Counted from the stretch's first letter, positions 43,019 through 56,068 are shown. The stretch is DNA of 64,000 nucleotides from Burkholderia oklahomensis C6786 (GCF_000959365.1 NZ_CP009555.1:1922001-1986000); one strand, 5' to 3'. Notes: generated from the sequence alone by a model not told the origin. A program made the numbers and translations.

Positions 43019-44107
43019 CTATCGATCGTCGTAGCTGACGACGACCTTGTCGCTGACCGGATGGCATTGGCAGGTGAGCACGAAGCCGTCGGCGATTTCC
43101 TGCGGCTCGAGCGTGTAGTTCTTCTCCATCCGCACCTCGCCTTCGAGCACCTTCGCGCGGCACGTGCAGCAGACGCCGCCCTTGCACGCGTACGGCAGCG
43201 CGAGGCCCGCGCGCAGCCCGACGTCGAGGAGGCTCACGCCTTCGTACGGCAGGCGCAGCTTGCGCTTCTTGCCGTCGAGCACGATCTCGAGGTCGGCGGC
43301 GGGCGTGTCGTCGGTGATCTCGACGGCGGGCACGCCCGCCTGCGGCAGCGGCGTGCCGAAGCGCTCGACGTGCACCCGCTCGTGCGGCACGCCGGCCGCG
43401 GCGAGCGCGGCCTCGGCGGCGTCCATCATCGGCGCCGGGCCGCAGACGAATGCTTCGTCGATCGTCGCGGCGGGCACGAGCGAATCGAGGAACGCCGCGC
43501 ATTTGGCCTGGTCGAGCACGCCGTTGAACAGCTCGATGTCCTGCAGGTCGTCCGACAGCACGTGATAGAGAACGAATCGCTCCATGAAGCGGTTCTTCAG
43601 ATCCTCGAGCTCCTCGGCGAACATGATCGAGTCGACGCTGCGGTTGCCGTAGATCAGCGTGAACGCGCTCCGCGGCTCGAACTCGAGCGTCGTCTTGACG
43701 ATCGCGAGCACGGGCGTGATCCCCGAGCCGCCCGCGAACGCGACGTACTGCTTGCCGTGGTCGGCGTTCAGGTGCGTGAAGAAGCGGCCGTCCGGCGTCA
43801 TCACGTCGATCGTGTGACCGGGCTTGAGCGTATCGAACGCGAAGTTCGAGAAGCGGCCGCCGCGCACGCGCTTGATGCCGATGCGCAGCTCGCCGTCGCG
43901 GTCGTAGTCGGTCGTGCCGACGCAGATCGAGTACGAGCGGCGGGTTTCCTCGCCGTCGATGTGCGCCTTCAGCGTGACGAACTGGCCCTGCGTGAAGCGG
44001 TACGCATCGCGCAGCTCGGGCGGCACCTCGAACGACACCGTGACGGCGTCGGCGGTCTCGGGCCGCACGTCGCGGATGCGCAGCGGATGGAATTGCGGAG
44101 TCGCCAT
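43019..44107 (-). CDS. paaE: phenylacetyl-CoA epoxidase reductase subunit PaaE
   Basis: A 362-residue reductase that passes electrons from NADPH to the epoxidase. FAD domain: RRSYSICVGTTDYDRDGELR near residue 55; NADPH domain: FAGGSGITPVLAIVKTTLE near residue 125; C-terminal plant-type 2Fe-2S domain with CKGGVCCTCRAKVLEGE near residue 308 and a distal Cys in FVLTCQCHP. Last gene of paaABCDE, one base after paaD; a terminator follows. Confidence 0.95.
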   Translation of the reverse strand: MATPQFHPLRIRDVRPETADAVTVSFEVPPELRDAYRFTQGQFVTLKAHIDGEETRRSYSICVGTTDYDRDGELRIGIKRVRGGRFSNFAFDTLKPGHTIDVMTPDGRFFTHLNADHGKQYVAFAGGSGITPVLAIVKTTLEFEPRSAFTLIYGNRSVDSIMFAEELEDLKNRFMERFVLYHVLSDDLQDIELFNGVLDQAKCAAFLDSLVPAATIDEAFVCGPAPMMDAAEAALAAAGVPHERVHVERFGTPLPQAGVPAVEITDDTPAADLEIVLDGKKRKLRLPYEGVSLLDVGLRAGLALPYACKGGVCCTCRAKVLEGEVRMEKNYTLEPQEIADGFVLTCQCHPVSDKVVVSYDDR

Positions 44108-44108
44108 A

Positions 44109-44714
44109 TCAATAAGGTTTGAAGTAGTCGAAGGGTTCGCGGCAGTCGACGCAGCGATAGAGCGCCTTGCACGCGGTCGACGCGAACTGCGCGAGCCGCT
44201 CGGTGTGCGCGGAGCCGCAGCGCGGACAGACGGGCGCGGCGAGCGGCTTCGGCATGAAGCGCACGACGCGCTGCGCGGGGGCGGCGCCGGTATCGCCGAC
44301 GCTGCCGCAATGCCCGACGGGCGGCGCGATGCCGTAGGCGCGCAGCTTCTCGCGGGCGTCGGCGGTGATCCAGTCGGTCGTCCATGCGGGCGCGAGCACG
44401 GTCACGGTCCGGTGCGGCGCTACGCCGGCCTGCCGGAGCGCGGCGTCGATGTCCTCCGCGATCTGCTGCATCGCCGGGCAGCCGGAGTAGGTCGGCGTGA
44501 TGACGACTTCGAGCATGCCGCCGGCGGCGCGGCGTACATCGCGCAGGATGCCGAGCTCGCGGATCGACACGACCGGGATTTCCGGATCGGGCACGGCTTC
44601 GAGCGCGTCCCACGCGCGGGCGACGAGCGGATCGTCGCCGTGCGCGGCGGCGCGGCCGGGGCGGTCGATGGCGGCGGCCGTTTGGTCGGGGGCGGATGCG
44701 GGGAGGGCGGACAT
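44109..44714 (-). CDS. paaD: PaaD, maturation protein of phenylacetyl-CoA epoxidase
   Basis: A 201-residue protein of the MIP18/SufT-like type that helps assemble the iron site of the epoxidase. The DUF59 core reads LEAVPDPEIPVVSIRELGIL at residues 38-57 and VVITPTYSGCPAMQQIAEDI; the C-terminal zinc-ribbon-like part has CPRCGSAHTE and YRCVDCREPF. An N-terminal extension of about 35 residues is low-complexity. ATG at 44714 lies 38 bases after paaC. Confidence 0.92.
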   Translation of the reverse strand: MSALPASAPDQTAAAIDRPGRAAAHGDDPLVARAWDALEAVPDPEIPVVSIRELGILRDVRRAAGGMLEVVITPTYSGCPAMQQIAEDIDAALRQAGVAPHRTVTVLAPAWTTDWITADAREKLRAYGIAPPVGHCGSVGDTGAAPAQRVVRFMPKPLAAPVCPRCGSAHTERLAQFASTACKALYRCVDCREPFDYFKPY

Positions 44715-44752
44715 CGTCTGGCTCCGTCGTTCGTCGTTCGTCGCGCCCGGGC

Positions 44753-45556
44753 CTACCAGGACGCGCCCGGATACTGGCGCGCGACGCTCTGCAGCTCCGC
44801 GAGCAGATAGCCCATGTGCTCGGAGTGCTCGCCGCGCTTGCCGGTCGGCACGTACTGGCCGGCCGCGGGCAGCGCGAGCGTCGCTTCGGCGAGCGTCGCG
44901 TCGACGTCCGCGCGCCATGCCGGCTCGAGCGACGCGATCGCCGGGCCGATGCCGGCCGCGGCCGCCGCGTCGTCGACGGCGTCCGCCGCGAAGAATTCGC
45001 GCGTGTACGGCGTCAGATAATCGAGCGCGGCGAGCGCGCGGCGATGCGATTCGTCGGTGCCGTCGCCGAAGCGGATCAGCCATTCGCGCGCGTGGTGCTC
45101 GTGATAGCGCGTCTCCTTCAGCGACTTCGCCGCGATGGCCGCGAGCTGCGCGTCGCTCGACGCCTCGAGCGCGCTCCAGACGTGCAGCATCAGCGTCGAA
45201 TAGAAGAAGTTGCGCACGACGGTCACCGCATAGTCGAGCTCCGCATGCGCGGTGCCGCAGAGCGGGCCGTAGTGCGGCAGCTCGACGAATGTGTAGTTCG
45301 CGAATTCGCGCTCGGTGCGGAAGTACGCGTAGTCGTCCTCGGTCCGCGCGGCGCCGGTGAGCTGCCGCTCGAGCTCGGCTGCGTGCGTATACAGCAGGCG
45401 CGCCTGGCCGATCAGGTCGAGGCTCATGTTCGTGAGCGCGATGTCTTCCTCGAGGACCGGCCCGTGGCCGCACCATTCGGCGTTGCGCTGACCGAGGATC
45501 AGCGCGTTGTCGGCGAGGCGCAGCACGTAGGCGAGGTGTTGTGGGGTCGTCGTCAT
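44753..45556 (-). CDS. paaC: phenylacetyl-CoA epoxidase subunit PaaC
   Basis: A 267-residue helical subunit that pairs with PaaA to form the structural core of the epoxidase. It keeps the ferritin-like fold (DNALILGQRNAEWCGHGPVL, DIALTNMSLDLIGQARLLY) but in this family lacks catalytic iron. Ten bases after paaB in the operon. Confidence 0.95.
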   Translation of the reverse strand: MTTTPQHLAYVLRLADNALILGQRNAEWCGHGPVLEEDIALTNMSLDLIGQARLLYTHAAELERQLTGAARTEDDYAYFRTEREFANYTFVELPHYGPLCGTAHAELDYAVTVVRNFFYSTLMLHVWSALEASSDAQLAAIAAKSLKETRYHEHHAREWLIRFGDGTDESHRRALAALDYLTPYTREFFAADAVDDAAAAAGIGPAIASLEPAWRADVDATLAEATLALPAAGQYVPTGKRGEHSEHMGYLLAELQSVARQYPGASW

Positions 45557-45566
45557 GGCCTGCCGC

Positions 45567-45851
45567 TCACATGTGGTTGACTTCGTCGGGCAGCGTGTAG
45601 AACGTCGGATGGCGATAGATCTTGTCGCCCGCCGGTTCGAACATTTCCGCCTTTTCGTTCGGATCGGACGCGGTGATCGCCGCCGACGGCACGACCCAGA
45701 TGCTCACGCCTTCCTGGCGGCGGGTATAGACGTCGCGCGCCATGCGCAGCGCCATCGACGCGTCGGCCGCGTGCAGGCTTCCGCAGTGCTTGTGGTCGAG
45801 CCCTTGCTTGCTGCGCACGAAAACTTCCCAGATCGGCCATTCTTTGTTCAT
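45567..45851 (-). CDS. paaB: phenylacetyl-CoA epoxidase subunit PaaB
   Basis: A 94-residue small subunit that links PaaAC dimers. The family hallmark WPIWEVFVRSKQGLDHKHCG followed by SLHA starts at residue 5, then ALRMARDVYTRRQEGVSIWV and a C-terminal Pro-rich tail. Normal length for PaaB. 44 bases after paaA. Confidence 0.95.
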   Translation of the reverse strand: MNKEWPIWEVFVRSKQGLDHKHCGSLHAADASMALRMARDVYTRRQEGVSIWVVPSAAITASDPNEKAEMFEPAGDKIYRHPTFYTLPDEVNHM

Positions 45852-45895
45852 CGCTTTCTCCTGAATCTCCTGAATACGGATGGCGGCGTCGCGCG

Positions 45896-46891
45896 TCATG
45901 CCGCTTGCTGCTGCGCGCGGCGGCGCTTTTCCTCGTGCGCGAGTGCGGCTTCGCGGACCCACGCGCCGTTGTCGTGCGCCTTCACGCGGGTCGCGAGGCG
46001 CTCCCTGTTGCACGGGCCGTCGCCGTTGACGACGCGCCAGAATTCGTCCCAGTCGAGCGCGCCGTAGTCGAAATGGCCGCGCGCGTCGTTCCACTTGAGA
46101 TCGGGATCGGGCAGCGTGACGCCGAGCACCTTGGCCTGCTCGACTGTCGCGTCGACGAACTTCTGCCGCAGGTCGTCGTTCGAGATCCGCTTGATCCCCC
46201 ATTTGGCCGACTGGTTGCTGTGGACGGAATTGGCATCGGGCGGGCCGAACATCATCAGCACGGGCCGCCACCAGCGGTTCACCGCGTCCTGCACCATCGC
46301 GCGCTGCGCGTCGGTGCCCTTCATCATCGCGAGCAGTGCGTCGAAGCCTTGCCGCTGATGGAACGATTCCTCCTTGCAGACGCGGATCATCGCGCGCGCG
46401 TACGGGCCGTACGTGCAGCGGCAGAGCGGAATCTGGTTCATGATCGCGGCGCCGTCGACGAGCCAGCCGATCACGCCGACGTCCGCCCATGTGAGGGTCG
46501 GGTAATTGAAGATGCTCGAATACTTGGCCTTGCCCGCGTGCAGCGCGTCGATCAGCGCGTCGCGAGATACCCCGAGCGTTTCCGCGGCGCTATATAGATA
46601 GAGGCCGTGACCGGCTTCGTCCTGGACCTTCGCAAGCAGGATCGCCTTGCGCTTCAGGCTCGGCGCGCGCGTGATCCAGTTGCCTTCCGGCAGCATGCCG
46701 ACGACTTCCGAATGCGCGTGCTGCGAAATCTGCCGAACGAGCGTCTTGCGGTATGCGTCGGGCATCCAGTCCTGCGGTTCGATCTTGCCGTCGGCGGCGA
46801 TGACGGCATCGAATCCGGCCTGTTCGGGCGAATCGGCGGCGGCATCGAGCGGCGCGACGTTGCCGGGGATGTCGAGGGATTGCGTGTACAT
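45896..46891 (-). CDS. paaA: phenylacetyl-CoA epoxidase catalytic subunit PaaA
   Basis: A 331-residue di-iron monooxygenase that epoxidises the ring of phenylacetyl-CoA. Iron ligands sit in [20 protein letters not shown] near residue 86 and [20 protein letters not shown] near residue 170, as in bacterial multicomponent monooxygenases. [19 protein letters not shown] lies near the C-terminus. First gene of paaABCDE; a TetR-type palindrome lies in its promoter 44-59 bases before the start. Confidence 0.96.
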   Translation of the reverse strand: MYTQSLDIPGNVAPLDAAADSPEQAGFDAVIAADGKIEPQDWMPDAYRKTLVRQISQHAHSEVVGMLPEGNWITRAPSLKRKAILLAKVQDEAGHGLYLYSAAETLGVSRDALIDALHAGKAKYSSIFNYPTLTWADVGVIGWLVDGAAIMNQIPLCRCTYGPYARAMIRVCKEESFHQRQGFDALLAMMKGTDAQRAMVQDAVNRWWRPVLMMFGPPDANSVHSNQSAKWGIKRISNDDLRQKFVDATVEQAKVLGVTLPDPDLKWNDARGHFDYGALDWDEFWRVVNGDGPCNRERLATRVKAHDNGAWVREAALAHEEKRRRAQQQAA

Positions 46892-46923
46892 GGCGATGTT
46901 CTCGTCCAGGTGGAATGTTCACG

Positions 46924-46951
46924 CAGTATAAGCCAACCGACCGGTCGGTTA
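46924..46951 (-). promoter_or_regulatory. paaA promoter with TetR-type operator
   Basis: Minus-strand -10 TATACT at 46929-46924 and a -35-like TTAACC at 46951-46946, 16 bases apart. The perfect palindrome AACCGACCGGTCGGTT (46935-46950) lies between and over them, so a bound repressor would block polymerase. The sequence fits the PaaR-type operators known from Burkholderia. Confidence 0.75.
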
Positions 46952-47378
46952 ATAGATCATTTTAGCGGAGGCACGAGATTCGCGGATCGGGCGACGGCGA
47001 TTTGCCGCGGGTGGAGTGCAGGTTCCGCAGAAGGAATGCGCCGTGCTGCGGGGTGGGCGTCCGAATTCTGTTCCGGAATGTCCGAACCCCGAACCCCGAA
47101 CCCCGAACCCCGAACCCCGAACCCCCGAACCCCCGAACCCCCGAACCCCCGAACCCCGAACCCCGAACCCCGAACCCCGAACCCCGAACCCCGAACCCCG
47201 AACCCCGAACCCCGAACCCCGAACCCCGAACCCCGACTCGCGGGATTAGTGGACTGCTGGTCAGCAGTCAGCGGTCCGAGAACCGACAAGCCGGCGCCGA
47301 GTGTTGTTCTCCCCCGTTCAATAGAGCGCGCGAATCGACATCAGGCACAATCCGAAGCTTTGCTGCGAGGAGTTTCGA
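46952..47378. other. intergenic region with heptamer tandem repeat
   Basis: No gene is supported here. A 7-base tandem repeat fills 47082-47236. Open frames running through it give Pro/Glu/Arg/Thr repeats in every phase and are not genes. Confidence 0.6.
47082..47236. repeat. CCCCGAA heptanucleotide tandem repeat, about 21 units
   Basis: GAACCCC units repeat about 21 times. Four consecutive gaps (47119-47151) are 8 rather than 7 bases (five C instead of four). The unit is C/A-rich on this strand with no T at all. Such arrays change copy number by slippage and are used as VNTR typing markers in this group. Confidence 0.95.
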
Positions 47379-48662
47379 ATGACGTCCCGACGTGGGCTTT
47401 CCGCTCTTTCATGCTGTTTCGCTTTGGTCGCATCACAGGCGGCGAGCGCCGCGCAAGCCGCCGCGCCGACCCAGCCAACCCGCTGGGTCGCGTCATGGGC
47501 GACGGCGCTGCAGCCGATTCCGGATCTCCCGGCACCGCCGCCGCTGTATCGCGCACCGGACGTCGCGGGCCGCACCGTCCGCCAGATCGTCTATCCGACG
47601 CTCTCGGGACGGGCGATCCGTGTGCGCGTGAGCAATGCGTATGGCAAGGCGCCCCTCGTGATCGGCGAGGCGAGCATTGGCCGCTCGGCGGGCGGCGCCG
47701 CGGTGACGGCCGGCCGTTCGGCGGCGGTGACGTTCGGCGGGCGACGCGAGGTCGAGGTGCCGGCTGGTCAGGAGCGGGAAAGCGATCCTGTCGCGTACGA
47801 CGTGACGGCCGGCGAACCATACGCACTCAGTCTATATATGGGTGGCCGCCAGGCGATGACGGTTTGGCACCGTGTCGCGAATCAGGTCAATTACGTATCC
47901 ACGCCGGGCAATCATGCGGGCGATGCGGCGCCCGACGCATACCGGACGCGCTTCACGCAGTCCGCCTGGGTGGCCGAGCTCTCGGTCGAGGCGGCGCAGC
48001 CGGGCGCGGCGATGATTGCGGCTGTGGGCGATTCGATCACCGACGGCTTGCGCTCGAGCCTGAACCGCAATCGGCGCTGGCCGGACGCGTTCGCGGCCCG
48101 CCTCGAGCGCGCGGGGGAGCGCAACATCGGCGTGGTGAATCTCGGCATCAGTGGGAACCGGCTGCTGAGCGACTCCCGCTGCTACGGCGTCGCGCTCGAG
48201 CGCCGTTTCGAGCGTGACGTGCTGATGCGCGCCGGCGTGAAGGTCGCGGTGCTGCTGATCGGCATCAACGACATCAATTTCGCGACGATGCCCGCCCGTT
48301 CGGGGCTCGATTGCGACGCACCGCACACGCAGGTCGACGTGCAGTCGCTGATCGAGGGGTACCGCCGGGTGATTGCAGCTGCGCATGCGCGCGGTGTCGC
48401 GGTGTTCGGTGCGACGCTGACGCCGGCGTCGTTGCCGCCTGCGCGCGAGACGATCCGCCGCCAGGTCAACGAGTGGATTCGGACGTCGGGTGCGTTCGAC
48501 GGCGTGGTGGATTTCGACGCCGCGCTGCGCGACCCGGCGAAGCCGTCGGAGCTGCAGCGCCGCTATAACAGCGGCGACGGTATTCACCCGAGCGATGCGG
48601 GGTATGCGGCGATGGCCGACGCGGTGCCGCTGGAGCGATTGGTGGCCGCTGCCGGACGCTGA
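47379..48662 (+). CDS. SGNH/GDSL hydrolase, exported
   Basis: A 427-residue secreted esterase. Signal peptide cut near residue 25 (ASAAQAAA). The SGNH blocks are clear: AAVGDSITDGLRSSLNRNRR near residue 213 with the nucleophile Ser, NLGISGNRLL (Gly), LLIGINDINFATMP (Asn) and GDGIHPSDAGYAAMAD near residue 400 with the Asp-His pair. A beta-rich N-terminal domain (residues 30-200) precedes. It hydrolyses an ester or carbohydrate acyl group; substrate unknown. A 7-base repeat array lies 140 bases upstream. Confidence 0.9.
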   Translation: MTSRRGLSALSCCFALVASQAASAAQAAAPTQPTRWVASWATALQPIPDLPAPPPLYRAPDVAGRTVRQIVYPTLSGRAIRVRVSNAYGKAPLVIGEASIGRSAGGAAVTAGRSAAVTFGGRREVEVPAGQERESDPVAYDVTAGEPYALSLYMGGRQAMTVWHRVANQVNYVSTPGNHAGDAAPDAYRTRFTQSAWVAELSVEAAQPGAAMIAAVGDSITDGLRSSLNRNRRWPDAFAARLERAGERNIGVVNLGISGNRLLSDSRCYGVALERRFERDVLMRAGVKVAVLLIGINDINFATMPARSGLDCDAPHTQVDVQSLIEGYRRVIAAAHARGVAVFGATLTPASLPPARETIRRQVNEWIRTSGAFDGVVDFDAALRDPAKPSELQRRYNSGDGIHPSDAGYAAMADAVPLERLVAAAGR

Positions 48663-48730
48663 TGAACGCGCTGTATCGACGTGGTGCGCCACGCCGATAC
48701 AAGAAATTTAATGAGGCCCTTAAAAAGTGC

Positions 48731-48759
48731 TTGCGCGAAAGCGGAATGGTGCCTAGAAT
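48731..48759 (+). promoter_or_regulatory. rrn promoter P1 (predicted)
   Basis: TTGCGC at 48731-48736 and TAGAAT at 48754-48759, spacer 17 bases. Confidence 0.6.
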
Positions 48760-48849
48760 CACGCCTCTTTCGCGGTAACGGTGACGGGACGCGAGAGGGG
48801 AAGCGGGAAGAAGATCCAGGCGGTGCGCGGCGAGGCGGTAAAAAAGTCG

Positions 48850-48878
48850 TTGACGCGCTGCGAATAAGTGATCATAAT
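48850..48878 (+). promoter_or_regulatory. rrn promoter P2 (predicted)
   Basis: TTGACG at 48850-48855 and CATAAT at 48873-48878, spacer 17 bases. Lies 254 bases before the 16S gene and is the stronger-looking of the two. Confidence 0.7.
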
Positions 48879-48951
48879 CTCATTTCTCTGCTGCAGACAA
48901 CGCAGCGCTGCTGAGAAGGCGGTCCGAAGTAGGAAGTGCTTCTCGCAGATG

Positions 48952-48964
48952 TGCTCTTTAACAA
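48952..48964 (+). promoter_or_regulatory. boxA antitermination site, leader
   Basis: TGCTCTTTAACAA, the classical boxA recognised by NusB/NusE, between promoter and 16S. Confidence 0.85.
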
Positions 48965-49131
48965 TGAACAGCCGATAAGTGTGGGCGCTTGATGGGGCGG
49001 ACGATCTACGGATCGAAAGCGAAAGTATCAAGAGTCTCACACGAAAGTAAGTCAGGTTTGTGAAGCAATTCACGACCTGTCAGCTTTGAGTGAGCGACCG
49101 GTTGGAAACAACCGAAAACAGTAACAGGTTT

Positions 49132-50664
<1,533 letters not shown>

Positions 50665-50727
50665 CTCGAGCTTAACCGCTGCGTTGAGCGCTCACGCTTA
50701 TCGGCTGTAAATTTAGGACAGGCTCAG

Positions 50728-50804
50728 GGGTCTGTAGCTCAGTCGGTTAGAGCACCGTCTTGATAAGGCGGGGGTCGTTGGTTCGAATCCAACCAGACCC
50801 ACCA
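50728..50804 (+). tRNA. tRNA-Ile (anticodon GAT)
   Basis: 77-base cloverleaf in the 16S-23S spacer: acceptor GGGTCTG/CAGACCC, anticodon loop TTGATAA, encoded CCA. Usual spacer tRNA. Confidence 0.96.
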
Positions 50805-50843
50805 AGTTGTCTGGCGCAGGGAACCTGGGTGAAGTCTCGGTAT

Positions 50844-50919
50844 GGGGGCATAGCTCAGCTGGGAGAGCACCTGCTTTGCAAGCAGGGGGTCGTCGGTTCG
50901 ATCCCGTCTGCCTCCACCA
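50844..50919 (+). tRNA. tRNA-Ala (anticodon TGC)
   Basis: 76-base cloverleaf in the 16S-23S spacer: acceptor GGGGGCA/TGCCTCC, anticodon loop TTTGCAA, encoded CCA. Confidence 0.96.
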
Positions 50920-51028
50920 ATCTTCAATGGGAAGCGTTTGGATCACACGAAAGTGACGTGTGAGACGAGCATTTGCCATTGGCGATTGAGCCAGTCAGAG
51001 TGATATGAGTAACACCATATCGGCTGTC

Positions 51029-51040
51029 GTTCTTTAACAA
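51029..51040 (+). promoter_or_regulatory. boxA antitermination site, 16S-23S spacer
   Basis: GTTCTTTAACAA, matching boxA, between tRNA-Ala and 23S. Confidence 0.75.
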
Positions 51041-51274
51041 TCTGGAAGAAGCAAGTAATTTGGATAGCGGAAGCGTCTTGAGATGGACGTGGAAGTTATC
51101 CGGGTTGTGATTGTATCGAAGTATCTCAAGATGATTCGAACTTCATTGTTCGGCTCGATTTTGGAATACGGCACACACGTAGTGTGGGCTCCGCGTAAGT
51201 GCTAAAGCACTAACGCTGAGCGACACGCGAGAACTCAACCTGTAGCGACTGTCGAAGAGACAGACTCGTTATAG

Positions 51275-54155
<2,881 letters not shown>

Positions 54156-54337
54156 ATAACAAGTCTGTTTCGACAGTCGTTAGCGCTTCAGCGCTTTACG
54201 AATGTCGAACGTCGAGTGTGAAGCACTCGACGTACTGCGGTTGAAGTACCGCGTACGTGTGAGATACAACCTCACAACCCCAGGATTACTGCTTCTTCCC
54301 AGATTGGTCGCGTTGCGAAGCAGCGCGACAACCCTCT

Positions 54338-54455
54338 TTGCCTGATGACCATAGCGAGTCGGTCCCACCCCTTCCCATCCCGAACAGGACCGTGAAACGA
54401 CTCTACGCCGATGATAGTGCGGATTGCCCGTGTGAAAGTAGGTAATCGTCAGGCT
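54338..54455 (+). rRNA. 5S ribosomal RNA
   Basis: Starts near TTGCCTGATGACCATAGC and ends at GGTAATCGTCAGGCT; the ends pair. About 118 bases; contains CCCATCCCGAACAGG. Confidence 0.93.
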
Positions 54456-54464
54456 CCCCCTCTC

Positions 54465-54498
54465 AAAACCCCCGCCCTGTCAGGCGGGGGTTTTGTCT
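54465..54498 (+). terminator. rrn operon terminator
   Basis: AAAACCCCCGCC pairs with GGCGGGGGTTTT around CTGTCA, then GTCTTTC. Confidence 0.9.
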
Positions 54499-54601
54499 TT
54501 CTTGCGCTCGCATCACGCGGATGGCCTCGGCCTGCCGCCCACGACTCCCCCCGCCACGCCGCCGGACAGCGCCCCTCTTCTTACCCAAGCTTCTGCTCCA
54601 G

Positions 54602-54835
54602 TCAGGCACCAACGTACGGCTTGGCCGCCCGGCCGTGTAGATTGTCAATTACGATGGCTGCCCGAGCGACAACTATCTTGACTGGTCGGCGGAGTGAGTT
54701 GCCGCTCCTTCCGATTCTGGTTGGGGTAATTGACGTCGCCGCGCGCTTGTTGTCGGCGCTGCGACGTTGGTAGCTTTCCACGTTCAACTCGAAGATCATC
54801 GAGTGGTGGACGAGACGATCGATGGCGGCCACCGC
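54602..54835 (-). pseudogene. IS21-family istB remnant
   Basis: The frame beginning at 54832 reads AAIDRLVHHSMIFELNVESY, which matches the C-terminal end of the IstB ATPase of IS21-type elements; the homology stops after about 26 codons (54755-54832). The rest of the element is missing. GTCAATTAC (54644-54652) and GTAATTGAC (54726-54734) form an inverted pair, possibly part of the element's repeated terminal sequence. Nothing of istA is present. Confidence 0.6.
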
Positions 54836-55059
54836 CTAATTCGGTCAACGGTCGATAAACCTCACGCTGAGGCGTCGTGCAGGGACACTTTTCCTGCCGT
54901 CTTAATTTTGGCAGCCTAGGGAACCGCCGTTTTTCCTCCTTTGTTTGGACGCTTGCCGGCGACGGCTGTCAGGCATCGCAATCGTCAGCTCCAGGCGCCT
55001 ATTGGCTTCAGGCGAAGGAGAAGGGTGGCTGAGTCAAGAAAATTCGCTTAAAAACTCTA
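54836..55059. other. region between istB remnant and IS5 element
   Basis: Mobile-element scrap: no gene recognised. The segment before 55060 has a different, more A+T-rich composition than nearby genes. Left target duplication TA of the IS5 element at 55058-55059. Confidence 0.4.
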
Positions 55060-55945
55060 ACAAAATGAGTGTTTGGGGGCTGTTAACCCGCCGCGCGTTT
55101 TGTTAACCTCTTCGTTGTTTCGCTGACGAGGAGGCCATGGCCAAACCGATACTCGATGACGAACTGTGGTCACTGATCCAACCACTGCTGCCTCCACCGA
55201 AGTCACGCCGTACGCGATACCCGGGCCGCAAGCCGCTGGACGATCGCGCCGTGCTGACCGGCATCCTGTTTGTGCTGCAATCCGGTATTCCCTGGGAAAT
55301 GCTTCCGCAGGAAATGGGCTGCGGCTCGGGCATGAGCTGCTGGCGCAGACTGCGCGACTGGCAACAGGCGGGCGTCTGGGACCGGCTGCACGAAGTATTG
55401 CTGGCGAAACTTCGTGCAGCCGATCGCATCGACTGGTCGCGTGTGGTTATCGATTCGTCCTCCATTCGTGCAGTGGGATCGGGTCAAAAACAGGACCCAA
55501 TCCCACTGATCGGGCGCGACCCGGTTCAAAGCACCATCTCGTTACCGAAGCGCAGGGCATCCCGCTCGCGCTGATCCTCACGGGTGCCAATCGCAACGAC
55601 GTCACCCAACTGCTGCCTCTGATCGAGGCCATTCCGCCCATTCGTGGCAAGCGCGGGAGGCCTCTGTCAAAGCCCGTCGTTGTGCAGGCCGATCGCGGTT
55701 ACGACCACGACAAATATCGTAAGCCCTTGCACGCTGCCGGTATCGCCACGCAGATCGCACGCCGTGGTGAGCCCCACGGCAGCGGCCTCGGCAAGACCCG
55801 GTGGGTCGTCGAGCGCACCTTCGCGTGGCTGCACAACTTCAGACGCCTGCGCATTCGATTCGAGCGCCTTGCCTCCATACACGAGGCGTTCATGAAAATC
55901 GCCGCCTGCATCATTTGCTGGCGACACCTCCAAAAATCATTCTGT
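55060..55945 (+). mobile_element. IS5-family insertion sequence (IS427-like group)
   Basis: An 886-base element. Its ends form imperfect inverted repeats: left ACAAAATGAGTGTTTGGGGG and right, read inward, ACAGAATGATTTTTGGAGGT. A TA on both sides fits a target duplication. It contains one transposase read in two frames. The last codon of the transposase needs flanking DNA: TAG at 55946-55948 is made from the target. Confidence 0.8.
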
Positions 55946-55948
55946 TAG
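55137..55948 (+). CDS. IS5-family transposase (frameshifted)
   Basis: Frame 1 (55137-55574) starts MAKPILDDELWSLIQPLLPP and carries the first catalytic region (RVVIDSSSIRAVGSG). The protein continues in the -1 frame: TGPNPTDRARPGSKHH, then VVVQADRGYDHDKYRK and a C-terminal RWVVERTFAWLHNFRRLRIR. The switch falls on an A5 run at 55486-55490, which gives AVGSGQK-TGPN when shifted back by one base, so this is very likely programmed -1 frameshifting as in other IS427-type elements, not decay. DDE residues lie in the two frames (VIDSSS, ADRGYD, VERTF). Confidence 0.8.
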
Positions 55949-56068
55949 CGCTTCTTAGCCCAGAATACCGGGGCGTTTCCTCCGAGCAGTTCTATTGGAA
56001 GACCGACGCGCATGCACGACCAAGAAAGACCGAAATCGGATTCCCAACGTTTCTGGCGGTGAATGAAG

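Noticed and set aside
47082..47236. CRISPR array
   Set aside because: The units are 7-8 bases without spacers; no cas genes. No other CRISPR-like repeats were seen.
46607..48217. A 536-codon frame running through the CCCCGAA repeat
   Set aside because: The repeat reads as Pro/Glu/Arg/Thr repeats in every phase because 7 is not a multiple of 3; flanks are shadows of paaA and the hydrolase.
55137..55574. The first transposase frame as a truncated, dead gene
   Set aside because: The switch at an A5 run restores a family-typical sequence, so programmed frameshifting is a better explanation than decay.
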